From JAGLOK01 sp963675575 (lineage in GTDB: Bacteria; Bacillota; Clostridia; Christensenellales; UMGS416): 64,000 nucleotides of DNA. The notes under the pieces were generated by a model. That model was given only the letters and a program-made list of their open reading frames with translations, ran no database searches and was not told the origin of the DNA. The DNA lies in contig OY776378.1 of NCBI GenBank assembly GCA_963675575.1, positions 1,860,001-1,924,000 on the forward strand. The letters run 5' to 3'. Position 1 is the first letter of the stretch; every line of letters starts with the position of its first letter. This document shows, piece by piece, positions 53,150 to 62,571 of this stretch. A program made the position numbers and the translations under genes.

Positions 53150-54019
53150 ATGACTATGAAATCAAACAAAATATTATCAATACTAATTGCCAGTTTATTC
53201 ATAGCGCTCTCTTTTCCTTTAAACGCATTTGCTGCAGATAATGAATTCACTGCACAGCTTTCTGTTTCTCCTACTCAGGTTGCTACAGGCTCTACGGTGA
53301 CAAGTACAATAACTGTTACTAACAAAGATACTACTTATGGAGCGGATATCTCAGTATCATATGAAGGGCAACATATAAAAAGTTTCTATCTTGCCCCAGG
53401 TCAGCAAAGTTCTTTTGAGCATAATATAATAATAAATGAAAACACTAATATTTACTACACAGTTAACGCTTCACATGGACCTGATATATCAAACACAAAG
53501 CAAACCAATACGGTAAGTGTTTCAATCATTCAGCCAAGCACTCCTACCCCAACACCTACTGCCGTCATTACAAACACACATACCCCATCACCGACACCGA
53601 CAGCTACTGCAACATCGACTGCCACACCTACTGCTACTTTGACTGCAACGCCTACATTATTACCTGAGGATTCCTTCACACCTGAGCCGTCTCAATCAGC
53701 TGATTCAAATGATAATGAAACGATAGATGATAAAACAGGATGGAGTGCATTTATATCACTGCCTCAACCAACTATGAAAGTTTTTAGCGGTTTGTATGGC
53801 ACAAATATCCTAAAATGGTTAGGTATAAATAATGATACCGTCAATATAGTCGATGAAAGCACATCCGAATTAAGCCCAAGCACACTCAATCTTATTGAAA
53901 GAATTTATAACATTCGTAGGTTGCTGTTTGCAGTACTGTCATTAGTATTACTTAGCAGTATTATAATTTCGATAATACTAATAATAAAGCCCGCTAAAAA
54001 AAACAATTCAGTACAATAA
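53150..54019 (+). CDS. Exported protein with beta domain and Thr/Pro stalk
   Basis: 289 residues: a signal peptide (1-28, ending NAFAAD), one CARDB-like beta domain (about 30-125, QLSVSPTQVATGS, TSTITVTNKD), a TPTPT/TATPTAT stalk (about 128-175), a second soluble part (about 190-255) and a C-terminal membrane helix (about 262-282). Anchored outside. TAGGAG precedes the ATG. It lies 38 bases after the anti-sigma gene, so it is probably in the same operon and under the ECF promoter. No enzymatic motif was seen. Confidence 0.8.
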   Translation: MTMKSNKILSILIASLFIALSFPLNAFAADNEFTAQLSVSPTQVATGSTVTSTITVTNKDTTYGADISVSYEGQHIKSFYLAPGQQSSFEHNIIINENTNIYYTVNASHGPDISNTKQTNTVSVSIIQPSTPTPTPTAVITNTHTPSPTPTATATSTATPTATLTATPTLLPEDSFTPEPSQSADSNDNETIDDKTGWSAFISLPQPTMKVFSGLYGTNILKWLGINNDTVNIVDESTSELSPSTLNLIERIYNIRRLLFAVLSLVLLSSIIISIILIIKPAKKNNSVQ

Positions 54020-54050
54020 TTTTCTCAAATAGAAATAAATTAATAAAAAA

Positions 54051-54078
54051 ATGAACTTTTTCTTAATTCAATTCGTTG
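54051..54078 (+). promoter_or_regulatory. ECF-type promoter of the second surface gene
   Basis: AAATGAACTTTT (-35) and ATTCGTTG (-10) with 17 bases between TGAAC and CGTT, matching the motif before the sigma gene including the surrounding bases. About 58 bases before the start of 54137-55225. Confidence 0.65.
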
Positions 54079-54136
54079 TATTTGTCATAGGAAATATTTA
54101 ATCAATTATACAATGGAATATATGGAGGAAGTAAAA

Positions 54137-55225
54137 ATGAAAAAGTTAGTAATGATAATTACAATGGCAATGGTAATGACAGTACTGCTGCCGGTGGTCG
54201 CACTAGCATATGATCCTATTACAGCGACAGGCAATTGGGAAGTCGAATACGAAGTCAACGACTATACCGTAGGCTCAAGTGGAGGCACGGGCATTTTACG
54301 TCTTAAGGTTAAAAACACTGAACCATCATCTTCAACAGACATTATAAGATATGTTTCAATAAGCTATGCAACAGGTACAGCCAGTGAATTCTACGAGAAT
54401 AGAAGAGTAACTATCGCCCCGACACGAGATCAAATAATAGACTTTTCAATTCCTATTTCTGAAGAAAACGCAGGTCTTGGTTTGCAATTATGGGTTGCTA
54501 TGAGCACAGGCGGCGAAGACGATGTTGATGGTATTGGTGTAAAAAACGGAATTATGTTTGGACCACCCGCCACTTATGATGCAACACTTGATATAACCAC
54601 AGCTTCAACTACAATAAATCAAGGCGAATCAATAGTAATCAACTTTGGTGGAGCAAACTCCGGTAACAAATCAGTTGATATCAAGGTATATGACCAAACT
54701 GGTGCACAGATATTTGAAACGAACAATATGGATATCCTATACTTCGGCCGAAAAAGCTATACCCCATCATCAACTACAACATATAGATATAGAACAGAAA
54801 TTTATAGGCTTGGAACAGATAGGCTTGAAAAAGAAATAACATCTAATTCTATAACTGTGACTGTTATAGAGCCCACACCAGAGCCTACGGCTACTCCAAC
54901 CCCTGAGCCTGCAGAGGTTTCTACCCCTGAGCCAACTATAGAGCCTACACCAGTGCCAACAATTGAACCTTCACCGGAACTAAGTGCCGAAGAATTACCT
55001 GAATTGGTAGAAGAAGAGCTTTCAGCGGAAGCATTGGCAGCAGAACCTGAAAGTAGCGACGAGTCCCTTATCGTAGGGGCTGAAAATGGAAGCATAAACA
55101 ATAGTTCAGGCAGCAACAACACACTCTGGATTATCGCGATCGCGTTTCTAGTATTGGTTGCAGTACTGCTGGTAGTATTAATAGTATTTTTATTAAAAGG
55201 CAAAAAGTCAGATAACTTCTCTTAA
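54137..55225 (+). CDS. Membrane-anchored surface protein, paralogue of 19697-20719
   Basis: 362 residues: a signal peptide (1-24, ending VVALAYD), two beta domains (about 30-145 and 150-245), an acidic TPEPTPEP stalk (about 245-300), a C-terminal membrane helix (about 328-350) and the tail KGKKSDNFS. The plan and tail match the protein at 19697-20719 (KKSDKFS). I start at 54137, where GGAGGAAG is at proper distance; the ATG eight codons earlier overlaps that site. It has its own ECF-type promoter, so it belongs to the sigma factor's probable regulon. Confidence 0.8.
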   Translation: MKKLVMIITMAMVMTVLLPVVALAYDPITATGNWEVEYEVNDYTVGSSGGTGILRLKVKNTEPSSSTDIIRYVSISYATGTASEFYENRRVTIAPTRDQIIDFSIPISEENAGLGLQLWVAMSTGGEDDVDGIGVKNGIMFGPPATYDATLDITTASTTINQGESIVINFGGANSGNKSVDIKVYDQTGAQIFETNNMDILYFGRKSYTPSSTTTYRYRTEIYRLGTDRLEKEITSNSITVTVIEPTPEPTATPTPEPAEVSTPEPTIEPTPVPTIEPSPELSAEELPELVEEELSAEALAAEPESSDESLIVGAENGSINNSSGSNNTLWIIAIAFLVLVAVLLVVLIVFLLKGKKSDNFS

Positions 55226-55250
55226 CTAATTATGATTGCAATATTAACAC

Positions 55251-55273
55251 GGGGCGTATAAAAATTACGCCCC
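55251..55273 (+). other. GC-rich stem-loop between surface gene and lipoprotein
   Basis: GGGGCGTA pairs exactly with TACGCCCC over a seven-base loop, without a U-run. It may be an RNA-processing or attenuating hairpin that tunes expression of the lipoprotein gene downstream. Confidence 0.5.
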
Positions 55274-55296
55274 CAATAAGCTTAACTAAGGAGAAT

Positions 55297-56601
55297 ATGA
55301 TGAAAAAAAATTATTTAGCAATAATGATATCCGCCCTCTTGCTATCAGGGTGCGTAAGTCAAACAAGTAAAATCATTCCACAACAAACTAATGCCACCTC
55401 AACTCAGAAAGTGTCAGCAGAATCAGCTTTAGAAAAAAATGAAAATGATAATACTCCTGTTTCTATCAGTGAAAACAGTTTGAAGGCAGAAAGCATACAG
55501 TATCTAGGAGCATTTTTGCTTCCTGATGATGGGAATTCTGAGCAGATGATGTTTTCATACGGCGGAGAAGCTTTATGCTATAATCCGCAAAATAGCACAT
55601 TATTCATCACAGGTCATAATTGGTATACCTACATAGCTGAAATAAGCATTCCAACGCCTAAAGATGAAAAAGATTTGACCCAATTAAATCAAGCAGAAGT
55701 GATCATACCATTTACTGACATCAAAGGAGATTTTTTTTCGGAGTGGTCGATGGAAATACCTCGTGTGGGTCTTGAAGTAGTAAATGAAAATCTGTTTTTC
55801 TGCTTTGGTCAGCACTTTGAGGACGATACGCCAAGAGCAACTCACGGCTATACTAGTCTTGATCTTATTAACACAGACAAAGTATGCCAAGTTAGTGATT
55901 ACCTTTATGCAACAAACGATTATTTGTTTAAGATTCCATCAAAGTACATTGATGCATTTAATGGTTCTGATTTGCTTACTGGGAGATTTCGTGATGGTGG
56001 CTGGAGCGGTATGGGACCGGGGTTATTTGCAATTTCATCAATTGATATCATGAACGCAAATACCGGCGATAAAATAAGTGCTTCTACCCTCATAAACTAT
56101 GACACCTCTTATGAAGGTGATTTCGGAAGCATGATGAATGGTTATTCCCACGCCGATAGCATAACGGGCGGAGCATTCGTATCTTGCGAAAGTGGCGACA
56201 GCATTATCTTTGCGGCAACACATGGTTTTGGCGATACATGGTATGGCTTTTCAAATGGTGTGGTCTACCCCACTGCTGGAGACGAGAATGAAACATATCC
56301 TGATGTTCCTCCATACCCCCACAATCAACGCGGATGGTGGAATAATGACTTTAGGGCATCATTTATCATGTATGATCCCACACACCTTGAAAAAGTGCTT
56401 AGCGGTGAATTAGAGGCAAACGGTGTGCAGCCATATGCCATTGTCGATTTAAGTGAATATATGATAGCCGATCGAGATGAAACAGATATGCAATATCTCG
56501 GTGGATGCGCATATGATATAGAAAATAACAGATTATATGTGCTGGAACTTTTTGCCGATGAAGACAAGCCAGTTGTTCATGTATTTACCTTTGGCAATTA
56601 A
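55297..56601 (+). CDS. Lipoprotein of unknown function
   Basis: 434 residues with a lipoprotein signal (LLSGC, about Cys19), a Ser/Thr/Asn-rich spacer (20-60) and a large beta-rich domain of about 370 residues (EALCYNPQNSTLFITGHNW, GLFAISSIDIM, YAIVDLSEYMI) that might be a beta-propeller. I do not recognise the family; it shows no catalytic motif known to me. AAGGAG precedes the ATG pair; I use the first. Anchored outside. Last gene of the ECF-linked group, separated from the surface gene by the stem-loop at 55251. Confidence 0.7.
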   Translation: MMKKNYLAIMISALLLSGCVSQTSKIIPQQTNATSTQKVSAESALEKNENDNTPVSISENSLKAESIQYLGAFLLPDDGNSEQMMFSYGGEALCYNPQNSTLFITGHNWYTYIAEISIPTPKDEKDLTQLNQAEVIIPFTDIKGDFFSEWSMEIPRVGLEVVNENLFFCFGQHFEDDTPRATHGYTSLDLINTDKVCQVSDYLYATNDYLFKIPSKYIDAFNGSDLLTGRFRDGGWSGMGPGLFAISSIDIMNANTGDKISASTLINYDTSYEGDFGSMMNGYSHADSITGGAFVSCESGDSIIFAATHGFGDTWYGFSNGVVYPTAGDENETYPDVPPYPHNQRGWWNNDFRASFIMYDPTHLEKVLSGELEANGVQPYAIVDLSEYMIADRDETDMQYLGGCAYDIENNRLYVLELFADEDKPVVHVFTFGN

Positions 56602-56685
56602 TTGAGTAATTCTTTTAACATTAGCCCTTACCAATCGTATAAAAATAGTTATTTCCTTAATATTAATTGGGGTCAGTTCACGTAG

Positions 56686-56778
56686 CGCCCGCTTATTTCT
56701 TCCCAATATTCGTGTAAAATAAAAGGAGCTACCGGTTATTACTCCGGTAGCCCCATCTCACAGGCCAGTGTTTAGTCA
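56686..56778. repeat. Dispersed hairpin repeat, copy R2
   Basis: CGTAGCGCCCGCTTATTTCT ... AAATAAAAGGAGCTACCGG, hairpin 56725-56754 (GGAGCTACCGG/CCGGTAGCCCC), then CATCTCACAGGC. It matches R4 at 63522-63616 at most positions. Followed on the minus strand by TTTTATTTT. Confidence 0.7.
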
Positions 56779-56811
56779 CTTTTTCTCGGTGCTCACTAAT
56801 GTTACCACGTT

Positions 56812-56893
56812 CCTCGCGGCGTACGCTTCTTTATTATCTGCGCAATAAAAAAGAACCTAAGGATATTACTCCTTCAGTTCTCACAATTAGTAC
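56812..56893 (-). repeat. Dispersed hairpin repeat, copy R3, terminator of the HK gene
   Basis: CCTCGCGGCGTACGCTTCTT ... GCGCAATAAAAAAGAACC with hairpin 56852-56881 (AGAACCTAAGGA/TCCTTCAGTTCT). On the minus strand the hairpin ends in TTTTTTATT, about 85 bases after the kinase stop, so this copy probably terminates the two-component operon. Confidence 0.7.
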
Positions 56894-56965
56894 TAGAACT
56901 ATTATGTTTAATTTGTTTCATAACACTACTATCCGTCGTGTTTTCCAGCTTGGCAACCAGACATT

Positions 56966-58348
56966 CTATACAAGTGGAATCTTTATATACATTGTCGTCC
57001 CTTGACCTAAGCTGCTTTTTACTTTCATACTTCCCTTATGTTTATCAATAATCGCTTTACAAATTGCAAGCCCTAATCCAACGCCTTCATAATCGCTTGT
57101 TTTAGAATTTTGACCTTGATAATAAGAATCGAAAATATACGGCAAATCTTTAGGATTAATACCCTCACCAAAATCTTCAATTTCAATACACACTTCATCA
57201 TCTTCTCTATAGGCTTTAAGTATAATCGCATCATCTGTAGCAGTATGTTTTAATGAATTGTTATAAAGATTCATAACAACTTGCTCTAGACGAATCTTAT
57301 CAACTAAGAATATACACTTTGGTAGCAAGTTTTGCATCTTTGTTTGTGGTCTTTCAGCGTTTACAATGCTTGAAAAAATCTTGTCTAACAACTCATCCGC
57401 ATAGCACTCTTCAAAATTATACTTAAATTTATTATCATCTTCTTGGGCAGATTTAAAGAAATCCTCTACTTGTATTGTAAGCTGCTGCATTTTATTTGAA
57501 ATGATTGCCAGATACTTCTCTTTTGCCTTTTCATCTTTCGCAACACCACTTACTAAGCCCTCAATATATGCATTAATTGTAGCAATTGGTGTTTTTAGCT
57601 CATGAGATATCATAGTAAGGAAAGCTTTCCTTTTCCCTTCATATGATTGTTGTTTTTTCATTATGTAAACCAATTCTTCTATAAGAATATTGTAGGCATT
57701 GAATATTCCATTATAATCACTATCTTTTTTTATGGCTATCGGCTGCAATATACCTTTCGCTATGTCTTGAATACCTTCTTGTATCGTTTTTAATTCATTT
57801 TCATTTTTTCCAAATAATAATATACCTAGCATTAAGATAATGATAAGGATAGTAAATGAAAACAATAGTACTACTATTGTTTTAAAAACTAAGTTGTTAT
57901 CAGATTCAATGTCATATGTTTTTTCAAAGATTACAAAAGCAATCACATTATCATTATAATAAACTGGCTGGCTCAATTTGTAGTTATCTTCATTTACAGC
58001 TATATAACTGTTATCCATATATAAAGCTTCAAGCAATAATTTGTTATGCGATTCTGTAATAGTTTTACTATTTGAAAAAATAATATTTTCACTTAGATCG
58101 ATAATTGTAAGGTGAAAGGTCTCATCGGCAATCGTATCTTTATCTATACTCTCAACATCTTCACTATCAAGCGGCCACAATGATGATATTTTTTTATATA
58201 TAGAGTTTGACTCAAGCCTTAAAGCATTAATATAGTTTGGCTTTGATTTGCTAGCATTGTTTAAAGATAAATATACAAATATTAGAGCTATAAGCAGTAC
58301 TAATACTATTATAAATATTAGTCTTAATTTTTTTCTATTTATGCTCAA
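56966..58348 (-). CDS. Sensor histidine kinase
   Basis: 460 residues: membrane helices near 10-29 and 153-178 flank an extracellular sensor of about 120 residues; then a HAMP-like linker, the dimerisation helix with phospho-accepting His249 (ISHELKTP) and an ATPase domain with N-box NLYNNSLKHT, G1 DFGEGI, F-box-like DSYYQ and G2 GVGLGLAI. The start is TTG at 58348, behind AGGA at seven bases. It overlaps the response-regulator gene by 14 bases, so the two are coupled. The sensor is of the EnvZ/PhoR type, not the intramembrane BceS type. Confidence 0.9.
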   Translation of the reverse strand: MSINRKKLRLIFIIVLVLLIALIFVYLSLNNASKSKPNYINALRLESNSIYKKISSLWPLDSEDVESIDKDTIADETFHLTIIDLSENIIFSNSKTITESHNKLLLEALYMDNSYIAVNEDNYKLSQPVYYNDNVIAFVIFEKTYDIESDNNLVFKTIVVLLFSFTILIIILMLGILLFGKNENELKTIQEGIQDIAKGILQPIAIKKDSDYNGIFNAYNILIEELVYIMKKQQSYEGKRKAFLTMISHELKTPIATINAYIEGLVSGVAKDEKAKEKYLAIISNKMQQLTIQVEDFFKSAQEDDNKFKYNFEECYADELLDKIFSSIVNAERPQTKMQNLLPKCIFLVDKIRLEQVVMNLYNNSLKHTATDDAIILKAYREDDEVCIEIEDFGEGINPKDLPYIFDSYYQGQNSKTSDYEGVGLGLAICKAIIDKHKGSMKVKSSLGQGTTMYIKIPLV

Positions 58349-59024
58349 ACTTATATCCTACTCCCCAGATAGTTTTTATTAGCTTTGGTTTTTTATCATC
58401 AGTTTCGATTTTCGAACGTATCCTCCGTATATGAACAGCGACAGTACTAATCTCTCCAAATTCATCTTTTCCCCATATCTCATCATATATCCGCTCTTTA
58501 GTAAAGACATCACCTGCATTACTTGCTAGAAACCATAATAGTTCAAACTCTTTACTAACTAAATGCACATCTATACCATCCACTTCGACTTTATGTTTTT
58601 TTGCATCCATCATAAAATCATTATAATAAAGACTATCACAGTTTTGAGAGTTACTTTGATTTCTATATCGTCTTAAAAGCGCTTTTACATGCGCCACAAC
58701 AACAGAAGGAGAAAAGGGCTTGGTCAGATATTCATCTGCCCCCAGCCCCAAAGAAATAATTTTATCTACGTCTGTATCTTTTGCACTCAACATGATAATA
58801 GGAACATCTGACTCATTGCGAATCCTGCGACAAATCTCCATACCATCATCATCCGGCAACATTATATCCAGAATAATTAGTGTTGGTTTAAAGCTTTTAA
58901 AGAGTTTATAAGCTTCCTTACCATTGTAAGCTACCTCTGAATTTATGCCTTCTTTAATCAGAAAGTCTTTTATTATAAGCGCTAGTTCTTTTTCGTCATC
59001 TACAATCAGTACTTTGCTTTCCAT
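58335..59024 (-). CDS. OmpR/PhoB-type response regulator
   Basis: 229 residues: a receiver domain with phospho-acceptor Asp53 (IILDIMLPDDDG), conserved Lys102 (TKPFSP) and an acidic pair at 9-10, followed by a winged-helix DNA-binding domain (about 130-229, SKEFELLWFLASNAGDVFTKERI, TVAVHIRRIRSKIE). GGAAG precedes the ATG. Upstream is a remnant of an FtsX-like permease gene. The ABC transporter at 60-63 kb is a candidate target because such pairs often regulate neighbouring exporters. Confidence 0.93.
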   Translation of the reverse strand: MESKVLIVDDEKELALIIKDFLIKEGINSEVAYNGKEAYKLFKSFKPTLIILDIMLPDDDGMEICRRIRNESDVPIIMLSAKDTDVDKIISLGLGADEYLTKPFSPSVVVAHVKALLRRYRNQSNSQNCDSLYYNDFMMDAKKHKVEVDGIDVHLVSKEFELLWFLASNAGDVFTKERIYDEIWGKDEFGEISTVAVHIRRIRSKIETDDKKPKLIKTIWGVGYKFEHK

Positions 59025-59036
59025 ATTTTATCTTCC

Positions 59037-59110
59037 CTATTCTGAAATGAGTTGTCTTGGTGAAATCCTACTAATCTTTCTTTCTCGAATGAATGTATCC
59101 TTTATAAATC
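59037..59110 (-). pseudogene. 3' remnant of an FtsX-like ABC permease gene
   Basis: The minus strand ends in codons for DTFIRERKISRISPRQLISE and a TAG at 59037. This matches the end of the permease at 60222-62570 (GTLIPARKIGKISPKQLIAE). Upstream the frame degrades. So a second permease gene once lay directly before the response-regulator gene. Confidence 0.65.
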
Positions 59111-59310
59111 AAGCAAAAATGAATCAAGCTTTCTCATTCACTGGTAATATGATATCACATGCTCTCCATGTGCCTTAGATAAAATCTCTTTGTTTTCTAG
59201 CACTGGTTTTTATGTCTCATCCCTTTTTCAAACATCAAATTCTCTATATTGTATGTATAAAATAACTATCATTTGTTATCTTTATACTTCTGCTTTTTTA
59301 TAGCATCATT

Positions 59311-60012
59311 CTAACTTACCAGAAGATTTTTCTCAATCATATTTTGATTAAATCCCTTAATAATCAGCCATAATGCAAGTACTAATTCACTTAATGCAAG
59401 CGGTATACTCAAAACAATTTGTATAGTCGACAATGGTTCATGTCCAAAAAGGATAAGCAATGCTGCAATAAAATACATAATAGCTCCAATAATACCAAAT
59501 CCTGATACTAAACGTGGAATAAACCTTGATTTAAATAACATCGAATTTAATATTAAAGCTCCCACACTAAAAACTGCCAAGTCCAAAATCACATGTCCAT
59601 TCCAATCACTCGCTGCCATTATAAGTGTTCCTAGTGTCTGAAAATAAGAATTATCAGGTGTTCCTGCAGCTACAAATTCACGACTTAATGTCAGTAGTGT
59701 TAAAAATAACGTTGCTTGTGCAAAATAAAACATAGCCTCTAGAAACCTTGCACCAATATATCCTATGGCTAAACTTTTATTTTGTCTTTTTAAAATCGGA
59801 TACATAGTTATTGGAATACCTGCAGCAGCAATAGCCATAATTAATGTAAAAATAACACCTGCTATCACATTGCTTTGTTTTGTTGATGCATTTATTAGAT
59901 AATTTGCATCCGTTAAGATAGGCGCTAGTGCCGCAGCACCTGCCGTCCCTGCAATTGTAGCAATTATAAATAATATTCCTGTAATTCTCGCAATCTTTTT
60001 GCTTGTTTTCAT
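59311..60012 (-). CDS. DUF4386 family membrane protein
   Basis: 233 residues with six hydrophobic helices. The sequence (ARITGILFIIATIAG, RFLEAMFYFAQA, NSYFQTLG, ALILNSMLFKSRFIPR) matches my memory of the DUF4386 family, which has no known function and often sits near stress or resistance genes in Bacillota. I start at 60012 behind AAGGAG; the frame begins nine codons earlier without a ribosome site. It lies between the two-component genes and the ABC transporter on the same strand. Confidence 0.8.
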   Translation of the reverse strand: MKTSKKIARITGILFIIATIAGTAGAAALAPILTDANYLINASTKQSNVIAGVIFTLIMAIAAAGIPITMYPILKRQNKSLAIGYIGARFLEAMFYFAQATLFLTLLTLSREFVAAGTPDNSYFQTLGTLIMAASDWNGHVILDLAVFSVGALILNSMLFKSRFIPRLVSGFGIIGAIMYFIAALLILFGHEPLSTIQIVLSIPLALSELVLALWLIIKGFNQNMIEKNLLVS

Positions 60013-60221
60013 TCCCTTCTCCTTTATAATGGGTTGCAATTATCTAATTCAGTTATTGTCTCATGCAAATTTTCAAAACTACTTTACTTAATACTCTTCT
60101 ATGAAATCACCGTTCCATAATCAGGAATAATAATATCCGATTTTGCAAGTATTGGCTTAAAATCTTTAACTTTTTATATACTTACTCAGCATTGAATGAA
60201 CGCTCCTCATTTATATTGTCC

Positions 60222-62570
60222 TTATTCTGCTATTAATTGTTTTGGCGATATCTTGCCAATCTTTCTTGCCGGTATTAATGTTCCTATAATACCTATTAAT
60301 ATAAATAGTACAAGTAGCACGAAGCTTCCTGGAGCATTGAAGATGACGGGAAGTTCTATAGATGAAAACGGAGTTACTTTAAAGATTCCCTGCATAACAC
60401 TATTCATAGACAGAAAGTTTGCAATGAACCCTAAAATCGTTCCTATAACAGTCATGAGCAATGTACGGATTACTAGTACTCTAGTGATTAACCCTTTAGA
60501 GCAACCTATTGCTTTCATAATACCATAGTCTTTGGTAGAATTGTTAATATCCATGATAGTTGCATTAAGAATTATTACACCGCTCACTATCAAAAAGACT
60601 AACAACAAAGAATTTATAACAACGGGAAAACTGCTAACAGTTGATAAAATATTTTTTACATTAGAATCATATTTTGAAACAGTCGCTTGGTCACCCAAAA
60701 GTTTTTTAACTTTTGCGTCAATATCTTCTATTATTACAGTATCTTCATCGGTGAAGACCCAAAAAAGTTTTCCTTTCGCCATTAAATCTTCAGGTATATC
60801 TTTTTGTAGAATTGTATAAGTGTTTCCACTGGACGAGATTGAATTATAAGTCCCTGTTATCAGATAAGTCTTTTTACCACTATCGTTTTGAATGGTAATG
60901 TAATCCCCCATTTGTTTGCTTGTTGACTTTGCTACATCGGTACATATTGCTATTTCATCTGAGCCGTTTGGATTACGTCCACTCTCTAAAACAATAAAGT
61001 CTTTAGGTGCAACTCCAAATATATTTTGACCCATAAGAGTTAGCGAGCTGCCATCTGACATCAATGTGCTTTCATTCATTTTATAGTCAAAATATACAAC
61101 ATTACTAACTTCATCAATGCTCAATATCTTATCTACAGCATCTTTTATGCTCTCTTGCGAATTATCTGAAACAGATACATCTCCAACCTTAAGCCCAAGC
61201 AAATGACTTACAAGATGATCTGAGTTTGCCAAAGTGCCGCCTGTATTGAATATTACCATTGCGACATATATAAGCAATGTTATAAGCAATGTTGTAGTGA
61301 GCGTTCTCCCTTTGTTTACAAGTAACTGTTTGATTGATAAAAGCAAACTGATTGGAGCATTTTTTATATTATTTATAGTAAATTTGCTTTTTGAAGCTTT
61401 TCTTTCAGGCATACCATATTTTATCGCCTGCACAGGTTTAATATTATTTGTTTTCTTAGTAGACAGATACGTGAATAGTGTTACCAAAGATACTATTAAA
61501 AGTATTGTTACAGGCAGTAATATATCAATCGTAGTGTTGATACCCACTTGAATGTCATAGCTAATACCTGCATTAACTATACTGCGAATGGGCACTCCTA
61601 AAAACGCACCTATGGTGGATGATATAAGACCTAAAAGTCCATAAACTGCAAGCATTGAATTTCTTATCTGTTTATTTGTATATCCAATGGCTTTTTTTAC
61701 ACCAATCTGTTTATATTGTTGTAGTATTATATTGTGGATAGTACTCCTTATTACGAATATAACTATTATAAGAATCATAACAGAAACGCCCAATAATATG
61801 GCAGCGATAACTCCAAGTATTATATTATACGAGCTTTGAATGGTACTATAGTCCAAAAATATTGGGCTTGTTGTGTCTACCATCTCACTACCGTAGGCTT
61901 CAAACAAAGCTAAATCATCGATACTATTTATATCATGATATTTTATAGATATGATTGATCCATTGTTTTTAATGTTGTTTTCTTCAAAAAACTTAGGGGC
62001 AACAAAACACCGGTTAGGATTAATAAAAGGATTGCTGAAATGAGGATCTACCACATAACCTGCGACATCAAATTCAAAAACTGCATTCTCATATCTAAAG
62101 CTTATAGTATCACCGATGTTAAGGTTTCTATTCTTTGCAAAATTATAATTTATTAAAACTTGATTTCCCATCGGGGTTTCACTAAGGGTTTTATCATCTT
62201 CATAAAGAAGATCGATATCAGAACCAATTATATATTCTGTTAAAAAGAGTGTTTCAGTTTCTGTGTTGCCATTAAGCTCAAATTCTCCATTTATCATAGA
62301 AGCTTCATATAAAAGAGTTTCTTTTACTTCTTTTCTATCTTCCCACCATCTGATAATTTCACCTATATCATTGTTATCTTCTGTTATTATCAATAAACTT
62401 TCAGATGCATTAGCTCTTTCAAACATGGTTTCAAACGGAGCTGATTGAGTAACCATAGCAATACCTATATACAATAAAGTCGAAATCAACATTATGATTA
62501 TTCCGATTAGGATATTTTGTACCTTTTTTTTCTTCAAACTAGCTAATGCTGTTTTTATCGCAATAAACAT
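60222..62570 (-). CDS. FtsX-like ABC transporter permease
   Basis: 782 residues with an N-terminal helix (about 20-40), a large external domain (about 45-250) and three-helix FtsX blocks (about 255-365 and 650-775), each typical of MacB/FtsX-like permeases; a second external domain lies between. KKTNNIKPVQAIKYG and RKIGKISPKQLIAE are the usual cytoplasmic ends. Such proteins are mechanotransmission permeases for export of peptides or lipids. It begins one base after the ATPase gene's stop, so it is coupled to it. Confidence 0.9.
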   Translation of the reverse strand: MFIAIKTALASLKKKKVQNILIGIIIMLISTLLYIGIAMVTQSAPFETMFERANASESLLIITEDNNDIGEIIRWWEDRKEVKETLLYEASMINGEFELNGNTETETLFLTEYIIGSDIDLLYEDDKTLSETPMGNQVLINYNFAKNRNLNIGDTISFRYENAVFEFDVAGYVVDPHFSNPFINPNRCFVAPKFFEENNIKNNGSIISIKYHDINSIDDLALFEAYGSEMVDTTSPIFLDYSTIQSSYNIILGVIAAILLGVSVMILIIVIFVIRSTIHNIILQQYKQIGVKKAIGYTNKQIRNSMLAVYGLLGLISSTIGAFLGVPIRSIVNAGISYDIQVGINTTIDILLPVTILLIVSLVTLFTYLSTKKTNNIKPVQAIKYGMPERKASKSKFTINNIKNAPISLLLSIKQLLVNKGRTLTTTLLITLLIYVAMVIFNTGGTLANSDHLVSHLLGLKVGDVSVSDNSQESIKDAVDKILSIDEVSNVVYFDYKMNESTLMSDGSSLTLMGQNIFGVAPKDFIVLESGRNPNGSDEIAICTDVAKSTSKQMGDYITIQNDSGKKTYLITGTYNSISSSGNTYTILQKDIPEDLMAKGKLFWVFTDEDTVIIEDIDAKVKKLLGDQATVSKYDSNVKNILSTVSSFPVVINSLLLVFLIVSGVIILNATIMDINNSTKDYGIMKAIGCSKGLITRVLVIRTLLMTVIGTILGFIANFLSMNSVMQGIFKVTPFSSIELPVIFNAPGSFVLLVLFILIGIIGTLIPARKIGKISPKQLIAE

Positions 62571-62571
62571 C

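Larger units (their letters stand above)
56602..56965. other. Convergent intergenic region with two hairpin repeats
   Basis: About 360 bases between the rightward lipoprotein gene and the leftward histidine kinase gene. It holds two copies of the dispersed repeat family (R2 and R3), whose hairpins can terminate transcription. No coding signal. Confidence 0.6.

Noticed and set aside
56780..56830. Possible T-box leader (ACCACG-like bases)
   Set aside because: The bases resemble part of a T-box motif, but there is no matching stem I, no biosynthetic or tRNA-synthetase gene downstream, and the sequence belongs to the dispersed repeat.
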